Source: JAEHDI01 sp035455185
Lineage (GTDB): Bacteria > Acidobacteriota > Terriglobia > Bryobacterales > Bryobacteraceae
Reading direction: 5' to 3'
NCBI GenBank assembly: GCA_035455185.1
Contig: DATIFQ010000109.1
Location: 1 to 11,174, forward strand
DNA length: 11,174 bases
The notes under the pieces are model-generated. The model was given only the letters and a program-made list of their open reading frames with translations. It did not search any database and was not told the origin of the DNA. The translations under genes were made by a program, and so were the position numbers. Position 1 is the stretch's first letter. Every line of letters starts with the position of its first letter. Of the stretch, positions 6,179-11,174 are shown in pieces.

Positions 6179-8437
6179 ATGAAGCCGCTTGCGTCTCTCT
6201 TCCTGCTTCTTGCCGCCGGAACCCCCGGCTCGCAAGCCGTTCAGGACTACTTCCCCATGGCCGTCTGGTACGGGGGCGGCAAAGCCCGTGCTCCCATGCT
6301 CGAGCGCGACCCGCACGCCAAGAAGGAGACTTGGCGGAAAGATCTCCAGCAGATCAAGAGCCTCGGTTTCAACACCATCCGCTGCTGGATCGACTGGGCG
6401 AGCGGCGAGCCCTCCGAAGGCGACTACCGGTTCGACACCGTCGACGTGCTCCTCGAACTTGCCGAGCAGGAGGGCCTGAAACTCGTTATCCAGGTCTACA
6501 TGGACGCCGCCCCCGACTGGGTCGGCAAGAGATACCCGGACTCGCTGTTCGTCGCAGCGGGTGGCGAAGTGATGCGTCCTGAGCCCGCGCCCGGCTACTG
6601 TTTCGACCACGCCGGCGTGCAGAAAGCGACACTCGGCTTTTTCACCGCTCTGGCCCGCCGTGCAGCAAAAAGCCCGGCCTTCCTCGGCTGGGATCTGTGG
6701 AGTGAGCCGCACGTCATCAACTGGGCAATGGCTCCGTACTTACCGAACGCCGAGTTCTGCTTTTGCCCGCATTCCGTCGGGCGTTTTCGAAGCTGGCTCA
6801 AGAAAAAATACGGTACGCTCGATGCGCTGAACGTCGCTTGGTACCGCCGATTCAGCGACTGGAATCAGGTGGAACCGGGGCGCCTCAGCACGATCCTCTC
6901 CTACACCGACTATATCGACTGGCGCACTTTCATCCAGGAGAAGCTCGGTGAAGACCTCCGGATGCGCTACGAGGCCGTGAAGCGCGGGGCGCCGGACCGG
7001 GTCGCCACCAGCCACGCGGCCGTGCCGAGCCTGTTCACCTCGCCGCTCGCAGGCGACGGCGCGCCCGATGACTGGATCATGGCCCGCCAGGCAGACTACT
7101 ATGGCACTTCGTTCTACCCGAAGCACTCAAGCCCTGTCGGACGCGATGTCCCGTGGCGCGCGGCGCTCATGGACTTCGCCCGCTCCTCCGCCAAAGATCG
7201 CGGCTTCTGGGTCGGCGAGCTACAGGGCGGTTTTGGAACGATCGCTCTGCGCGTGAGCGCTACGGTCACTCCCGATGACCTCCGCGTCTGGACCTGGACC
7301 GCCCTCTCCCGAGGCGCCAAAGGCCTCAACTTCTACGCCTGGTACCCGATGAGTTCCGGTTACGAGTCGGGCGGATACGGTTTGATTCAACTCGACGGCA
7401 CGATCACCGAGCGTTCGCGCGCCGCCGGAGAAATTGCGCGCGTGGTGGATCGCAACCAAAAGCTGTTCCTCGACGCCCGGCCGCCAAAGGCCGAGGTCGC
7501 CATCGTCTATAACCCGATGGTGCACTTCGTCGGCGGCCGGCAGCGGGCCTTCTCGTCGCCCGCCGCGCAGGGCGAGGTGTTCGGCATCGAGCGTGACTCG
7601 CTGCTCGGCACATACCGCGCGCTCTTCCCCACAAATGTCCCTGTGGATTTCGTCCACATCAACGAGATCACGGTGGCAGAGCTGAAGCCATACAAGCTCG
7701 TCATTTTTCCGTACCCGTTGATGATGCCAGGCCGTGTCGCGACGGAACTCGCCGGCTATGTGCGCGCCGGCGGTGCGCTGGTTTCCGAGGCGCGCCTCGG
7801 CTGGAATAACGAACAAGGGTGGGCCGCGGAAACCATCCCCGGTCTCGGCCTCCACGAGATCATGGGCTGCCGCGAAACTGCGATCCAGACGACCCCGAAC
7901 AACCGTACGGAACTGACCTGGACCGGCGACGGCATCCCGGGACTGAAACCGGGCGACCGCCTGCCGGGCCGCTTGTACGAAGAGACGCTCGAGCCCCTGG
8001 GAGCGCAATCGAAAGCCGTTGCGAAACACGCCAACGGCGCTCCCGCAGCCGTCATCTCGTCGTTCGGCGCGGGTAAGACGCTGACCCTCGGCACTTACGT
8101 CGGAGTTGCCTACGAGGCGCAACAGGATCCGGCGGTTCAGCGTTTGTTCACAGGCCTTCTCGAATGGGCCGGCGTCACGCGTCCGGTGGAATCCTCCGCC
8201 GCAGACACTGAAGTGCGCTGGCTCGAGTCCGGAAGCGACCGCATCGTTTTCATCTTCCACCACGCGGACAAACCGTCCGACGTCCCGGTTGCGCTGTCGA
8301 TGCCGCCGGGCAACTGGACTGCGGTCGACCTTCAGAGCGGCCGAGTAGTGGAGTTGAACCGATCCGGAGCGTCTGTTCGTTTTGGCAAGAGACTAGGTCC
8401 ATCCGAGGTCTGGGTGCTAAGACTTAGCCCGGAGTAG
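6179..8437 (+). CDS. Secreted GH42-like glycoside hydrolase (beta-galactosidase family)
   Basis: This encodes 752 residues. Residues 1-20 are a signal peptide ending in SQA, so the enzyme is exported. Residues 25-420 form a clan GH-A barrel. The acid/base Glu is E176 in WDLWSEPH (171-178), and the nucleophile is probably E347 in WVGELQGG (344-351). CFCPHS at 194-199 followed by FRSWLKKKYGTLDALNVAW closely matches the GH42 stretch that normally carries a CxCxxC zinc site. Here the third Cys is Ser199; C141 may be the fourth ligand position. Residues 436-650 resemble the amidotransferase-like trimerisation domain of GH42 (starting AEVAIVYNP), and residues 655-752 are a C-terminal beta domain. 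The length slightly exceeds a usual GH42 enzyme, partly owing to the leader. The expected reaction is hydrolysis of a beta-galactoside or related glycan outside the cytoplasm. The Ser before the acid/base Glu, where clan GH-A usually has Asn, makes the exact substrate uncertain. Confidence 0.87.
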   Translation: MKPLASLFLLLAAGTPGSQAVQDYFPMAVWYGGGKARAPMLERDPHAKKETWRKDLQQIKSLGFNTIRCWIDWASGEPSEGDYRFDTVDVLLELAEQEGLKLVIQVYMDAAPDWVGKRYPDSLFVAAGGEVMRPEPAPGYCFDHAGVQKATLGFFTALARRAAKSPAFLGWDLWSEPHVINWAMAPYLPNAEFCFCPHSVGRFRSWLKKKYGTLDALNVAWYRRFSDWNQVEPGRLSTILSYTDYIDWRTFIQEKLGEDLRMRYEAVKRGAPDRVATSHAAVPSLFTSPLAGDGAPDDWIMARQADYYGTSFYPKHSSPVGRDVPWRAALMDFARSSAKDRGFWVGELQGGFGTIALRVSATVTPDDLRVWTWTALSRGAKGLNFYAWYPMSSGYESGGYGLIQLDGTITERSRAAGEIARVVDRNQKLFLDARPPKAEVAIVYNPMVHFVGGRQRAFSSPAAQGEVFGIERDSLLGTYRALFPTNVPVDFVHINEITVAELKPYKLVIFPYPLMMPGRVATELAGYVRAGGALVSEARLGWNNEQGWAAETIPGLGLHEIMGCRETAIQTTPNNRTELTWTGDGIPGLKPGDRLPGRLYEETLEPLGAQSKAVAKHANGAPAAVISSFGAGKTLTLGTYVGVAYEAQQDPAVQRLFTGLLEWAGVTRPVESSAADTEVRWLESGSDRIVFIFHHADKPSDVPVALSMPPGNWTAVDLQSGRVVELNRSGASVRFGKRLGPSEVWVLRLSPE

Positions 8438-8478
8438 CCCCATTGACTCGCAGCGCGGTTGGGAGTACTTACGAAGCA

Positions 8479-8513
8479 GGGGCCCGGCTCGATGTCGCTG
8501 GGCGCCGGTCCCC
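8479..8513 (+). promoter_or_regulatory. Strong hairpin directly before a ribosome binding site
   Basis: GGGGCCCGGC at 8479-8488 pairs with GCCGGTCCCC at 8504-8513 with a single C-T mismatch, leaving a 15-base loop. It starts 41 bases after the hydrolase stop and ends two bases before the GGAGG of the next gene. It could be a terminator for the hydrolase, although no T run follows, or a leader structure affecting translation of the downstream gene. The pairing is seen; the role is inferred. Confidence 0.4.
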
Positions 8514-8515
8514 AT

Positions 8516-8523
8516 GGAGGTGA
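8516..8523 (+). promoter_or_regulatory. Ribosome binding site GGAGGTGA
   Basis: An eight-base match to the 16S rRNA 3' end. Its GGAGG core ends six bases before the ATG at 8527. It settles the start of the RsbRD-N-like gene and predicts strong translation initiation when it is not masked. Confidence 0.9.
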
Positions 8524-8526
8524 GCG

Positions 8527-8979
8527 ATGCTCTCCCGCACCCTCGTTCAAATGATCGAGGATCACTGCGAGCAGATTACAGACCGGCTCCTCCGGCACCA
8601 GCGGCAGGATCCCGAGCTCATTCAGGTAAAGAGGCTGCCCGAGTCCGAGCTGCGCGATCGGGCGGGCGAAGTCCTGAAGAACCTCGGTCACTGGTTGTCC
8701 GCCGGGCGTGAAGCCGAGTTGTCAAGCCGCTACGAACTGCTCGGTCACCGCCGTTTCGAGGAGGCCATCCCACTATACGAGGTGGTGCGCTCGTTGCACC
8801 TACTCAAAACAAACATGATCGAGTACGTCCGTGAACAGGGGATCGGCCAAAACCCCGTCGAGTTGTACGCGGAAGAGGAACTCGAGCACCGGGTCGGGCT
8901 CTTCTTCGACGGCGCCGTGTATCACACGGTACACGGCTACGAGACCGCGTTACGGAAGAAGGCGCACCTCGCCGCGTGA
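8527..8979 (+). CDS. Stand-alone RsbRD N-terminal-like helical protein
   Basis: This encodes 150 residues that are almost entirely helical, with no signal peptide or membrane segment, so it is cytoplasmic. The order HWLSAGREAELSSRYELLG, then RRFEEAIPLYEVVRSLHLL (Arg75 to about residue 93), matches the N-terminal sensory domain of RsbRD-type co-antagonists and of some sensor kinases. That domain normally sits before a STAS, kinase or phosphatase output domain; here the protein stops after it. It may be a separate sensor or a binding partner of a regulator encoded elsewhere. The ribosome binding site is very strong. The glycerol-3-phosphate dehydrogenase gene starts 55 bases later, so the two are probably in one transcript, which hints at a link to glycerol or lipid metabolism or to stress. 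That link is inference, and the family assignment is from memory of the motif pattern. Confidence 0.75.
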   Translation: MLSRTLVQMIEDHCEQITDRLLRHQRQDPELIQVKRLPESELRDRAGEVLKNLGHWLSAGREAELSSRYELLGHRRFEEAIPLYEVVRSLHLLKTNMIEYVREQGIGQNPVELYAEEELEHRVGLFFDGAVYHTVHGYETALRKKAHLAA

Positions 8980-9034
8980 GCGGGTCTCCAGCGCCGGTGC
9001 GCTACCAAGCGAAAGGGGAGCGGATCGACTCCTG

Positions 9035-10504
9035 ATGACAGTCGGTCCCCAGGCGCGTCGCCGCAACATCGAGGATCTGCGAACGGGATCGCTGGATGTC
9101 CTCGTGATCGGCGGCGGCATTAATGGAGTGGGCGTGGCCCGCGACCTGGCCTTGCGCTCGGATCACGCAGGCGCCGGGCTGCGCATCGGGCTGGTGGAAC
9201 AGCACCACTTCGCCTCCGGCACAAGCGGCAAGAACTCACAGCTCATTCATGGCGGACTGCGCTACCTGAAGTACTTTCAGTTCGGCATGGTCCGAGAAAG
9301 CCTCCGTGAACGGGCACTGCTTTTGAGACTCGCTCCACATCTCGTCGAACCTCTGCCGCTTCTGATTCCGATGTTCAGCTCGTTCGATCGCTTCTACTAT
9401 GGCGCCGGGCTGTGTCTGTATGACCTCCTCGCCGGGTCCAGAAACATCGGAAAACACCGCCGCCTGTCCCTGCCGGCCGTGGCCGGTCTCGAACCGGGTC
9501 TGTCCCACGAACGTCTGTCCGGAGGCGCGATCTTCTTCGACTGCCGGGTACATTCGGCACGTCTCGTCCTGGAAAATGTCCTCGACGCAGCCCGCCTCGG
9601 AACGATCATCGCGAACTATGTGCTGGCTGTGGACCTCCGCCGCGAGAGCGGCCGCTGGCGAGTTTCGATCGAGGACGCCTTCTCCGGCGAGCGGTTCGAG
9701 GCCACTGCCCGGGAAATCGTCGACGCGGCCGGACCGTGGAGTACAGGCGCGCCGCTCCGGCTGGTTCGAGGCTCCCACCTGATTCTGCCGCGGATCACCA
9801 CTGGCGAGCGCGCCATCGCGCATTTCGACGAGAACGGGCGGATCGTGTTCCTGATCCCCTGGGGCAGTCACAAACAACTCACGCTCGTCGGAACGACTGA
9901 TGTGGATCACGAGTCCGGGCCCGACGACGTCGAGATCTCGCCCGAGGAGAGGGCCTATCTGCTCCGGATCGTGCGTAAACTTTTCCCCGGAGCCGCTGGC
10001 GTGGAGCCGGTCTCAACCTTCAGTTCCCTGCGGCCGCTACTGCGCGATGGCTCCGGCTCACCGGTGGCCGCCAGCCGGGAGTACCGGATCTGGAGGTCGG
10101 ACGACGGCATCGTCCGCATCGCCGGCGGAAAGTACACCACCTACCGTTCCATGAGCGAACAGGCGGCCGATCTCGTTCTGCGGAACATCGCGCCGGAACT
10201 GGCCCGCATGCACGTCACCGCGGAGGCACCGTTCCCGCCGCCGGAAGGGCGCCGCATCGAGGACCTTCCCGTCGACGAACAGGCATCGTTAGTTGTGAAT
10301 TGCGAGATGGCGCAGCGTTTGCCCGATCTGCTGTTCGTTTCGACCTACCTGGGTTACGAGCGGATTTGGGATCGAGCCGCCTTGCGTCCCTTCGCCGAAG
10401 CGATGGCGCTTCACCTCGGTTGGGACGAACGGCGTATGCACGAAGAGATCGACCTCGTGCTGCGGCTGTGCGGCCGCCCTCCGGCGAGTACACTGAGGAC
10501 GTGA
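9035..10504 (+). CDS. glpD: FAD-dependent glycerol-3-phosphate dehydrogenase
   Basis: This encodes 489 residues, close to the ~500 usual for aerobic GlpD. The enzyme oxidises sn-glycerol 3-phosphate to dihydroxyacetone phosphate at the inner face of the membrane and passes electrons to quinone. Visible features are the dinucleotide fold VIGGGINGVG at 24-33, the GTSGKNSQLIHGGLRYL segment with HGGLRY at 72-77, VDAAGPW at 229-235, and the C-terminal FAD-contact motif GGKYTTYR at 364-371. A short helical cap domain ends the protein. I chose the ATG at 9035 because the frame upstream overlaps the preceding gene and encodes low-complexity Ser/Arg/Thr sequence unlike GlpD. AGGGGAG lies 14 bases upstream, rather far. 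No glycerol kinase or facilitator is in view. The stop overlaps the next start by four bases (GTGA), implying translational coupling. An FAD-dependent relative acting on another substrate is possible but less likely. Confidence 0.9.
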   Translation: MTVGPQARRRNIEDLRTGSLDVLVIGGGINGVGVARDLALRSDHAGAGLRIGLVEQHHFASGTSGKNSQLIHGGLRYLKYFQFGMVRESLRERALLLRLAPHLVEPLPLLIPMFSSFDRFYYGAGLCLYDLLAGSRNIGKHRRLSLPAVAGLEPGLSHERLSGGAIFFDCRVHSARLVLENVLDAARLGTIIANYVLAVDLRRESGRWRVSIEDAFSGERFEATAREIVDAAGPWSTGAPLRLVRGSHLILPRITTGERAIAHFDENGRIVFLIPWGSHKQLTLVGTTDVDHESGPDDVEISPEERAYLLRIVRKLFPGAAGVEPVSTFSSLRPLLRDGSGSPVAASREYRIWRSDDGIVRIAGGKYTTYRSMSEQAADLVLRNIAPELARMHVTAEAPFPPPEGRRIEDLPVDEQASLVVNCEMAQRLPDLLFVSTYLGYERIWDRAALRPFAEAMALHLGWDERRMHEEIDLVLRLCGRPPASTLRT

Positions 10505-11174
10505 GCCCGTACTGGCGCACTTTCTGGTGGCTGTTCCGGCGTTCCTTCGTCCTCGCCTTCCAGGACAGTTGTTTCGGCGTCGCCAAGGCAGCGGCTTACT
10601 CAGCTTTGCTGTCGCTGTTTCCACTACTTACGGCGACCGCCACCATTCTCGTGCAGGTGCGGGCAGAACCGATCACGCGTGTGATCTCACGGGCGCTCTC
10701 GCAAGTGCTCCCGCCCGGTACCGAGGACCTCGTCCTGAACCACTTCCGCGTGCACGGTGAACGGCCGTCCGGCTTGCTCGTCGCCGCGACCCTGATCTCC
10801 ATCTGGGCAGCGTCGCGCGTAATGACGAGCCTGATGGAAGGGTTCCAGGCTGCATACCACGTCCCCGTAGACCGGCCCTTCCTGCGCCAGCAGGGCATGG
10901 CAATCTTGCTCGTCTTCGCCACCGCCGTTCCGGTTGTTGCCGCGTCCGGCCTCATCCTGTTTGGCACGCGGATCGAGCGGGCGGTGGTGGCGTGGCTAGG
11001 GCTGGTCCCAGCCGGGGCCGATTTGCGGTCGGGAGTCGCCTTCACGAGCAGCGTCCTGCGATTCGCCGTGGCGTTGGGCTCGATGATCCTCGTGAATGCC
11101 ATGATGTACCGGCTCGGCCCGAATCGCCCCCAGCGATGGCGTAACGTGTGGCCTGGGGCCATCGTCGCCACCGT
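10501..11174 (+). CDS. YihY/BrkB-family inner-membrane protein (3' end outside window)
   Basis: The frame begins at a GTG overlapping the dehydrogenase stop (GTGA) and stays open to the window end, giving 224 residues. Its N-terminus, with AKAAAYSALLSLFPLL at 28-43, is the signature first membrane helix of the YihY/BrkB family. Further hydrophobic helices lie near 91-112, 132-155 and 183-203. The segment YRLGPNRPQRWRNVWPGA at 203-220 matches the family's conserved loop before the next helix. Members usually have about 280-400 residues and six helices, so roughly the last third is missing. The family is often annotated as ribonuclease BN or a serum-resistance factor, but its molecular function is not well established, and I do not assign an enzyme activity. 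Overlap with the dehydrogenase gene suggests co-translation and perhaps a shared role at the membrane. Confidence 0.88.
   Translation, partial: MSPYWRTFWWLFRRSFVLAFQDSCFGVAKAAAYSALLSLFPLLTATATILVQVRAEPITRVISRALSQVLPPGTEDLVLNHFRVHGERPSGLLVAATLISIWAASRVMTSLMEGFQAAYHVPVDRPFLRQQGMAILLVFATAVPVVAASGLILFGTRIERAVVAWLGLVPAGADLRSGVAFTSSVLRFAVALGSMILVNAMMYRLGPNRPQRWRNVWPGAIVAT

Noticed and set aside
5906..6712. Minus-strand open frame of 268 codons across the spacer and hydrolase start
   Set aside because: It overlaps the signal peptide and catalytic barrel of a firm gene, has no recognisable motif, and its sequence looks like antisense translation.
7220..8263. Long minus-strand open frame of 347 codons opposite the hydrolase
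   Set aside because: It is an antisense shadow of a GC-rich gene; its translation has no recognisable domain, and the + strand frame has clear GH42 features.
8443..8471. Promoter-like TTGACT, 17-base gap, TACTTA before the RsbRD-N-like gene
   Set aside because: The -35 match and spacing are good, but the -10 box matches at only two positions, too weak to call.
8831..9034. N-terminal extension of the dehydrogenase starting at 8831
   Set aside because: It overlaps the RsbRD-N-like gene in another frame and encodes Ser/Arg/Thr-rich sequence not seen in GlpD proteins; the ATG at 9035 gives a normal GlpD start.

Overview
The window looks like chromosomal DNA from a GC-rich Gram-negative-type bacterium. 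An acidobacterium of the Solibacter/Bryobacter kind is my best guess. That guess rests on the style of the proteins: giant fused glycan enzymes carrying a small beta-rich module, a secreted GH42-like enzyme, and an RsbRD-N-like protein beside glpD. It does not rest on a marker gene. All seven genes I can support are on the + strand. I see no tRNA, rRNA, CRISPR array, transposase or integrase.

Region 1 (1-5174) is a surface-polysaccharide block of two very large genes joined by a 4-base ATGA overlap. The first gene enters from outside the window. What remains is the C-terminal part of a family 2 glycosyltransferase, then a ~90-residue beta-rich module, then a class I SAM-dependent methyltransferase. 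The second (1185 residues) runs: the same module, a NodB/CE4 polysaccharide deacetylase, a helical linker, a GT-B glycosyltransferase, and a GT2 glycosyltransferase. In both proteins the module sits directly before the sugar-tailoring enzyme. Together they could add, methylate and deacetylate sugars of one exopolysaccharide or O-antigen-like glycan.

Region 2 (5175-6178) is sparse. It holds one small exported protein (5427-5912) with a textbook ribosome binding site, flanked by two spacers of about 250-270 bases. The second spacer carries two GC-rich hairpins.

Region 3 (6179-11174) has visibly stronger GC preference at third codon positions. It holds a secreted GH42-like glycoside hydrolase (6179-8437), a short RsbRD-N-like helical protein (8527-8979), an FAD-dependent glycerol-3-phosphate dehydrogenase (9035-10504), and the start of a YihY/BrkB-family membrane protein (10501 to the window end). 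The last two overlap by 4 bases and look co-translated. A strong hairpin lies just before the ribosome binding site of the RsbRD-N-like gene.

The most unusual content is the pair of fused glycan enzymes and their shared module. I can see the domain architecture, but the glycan product and the role of the module are inference.
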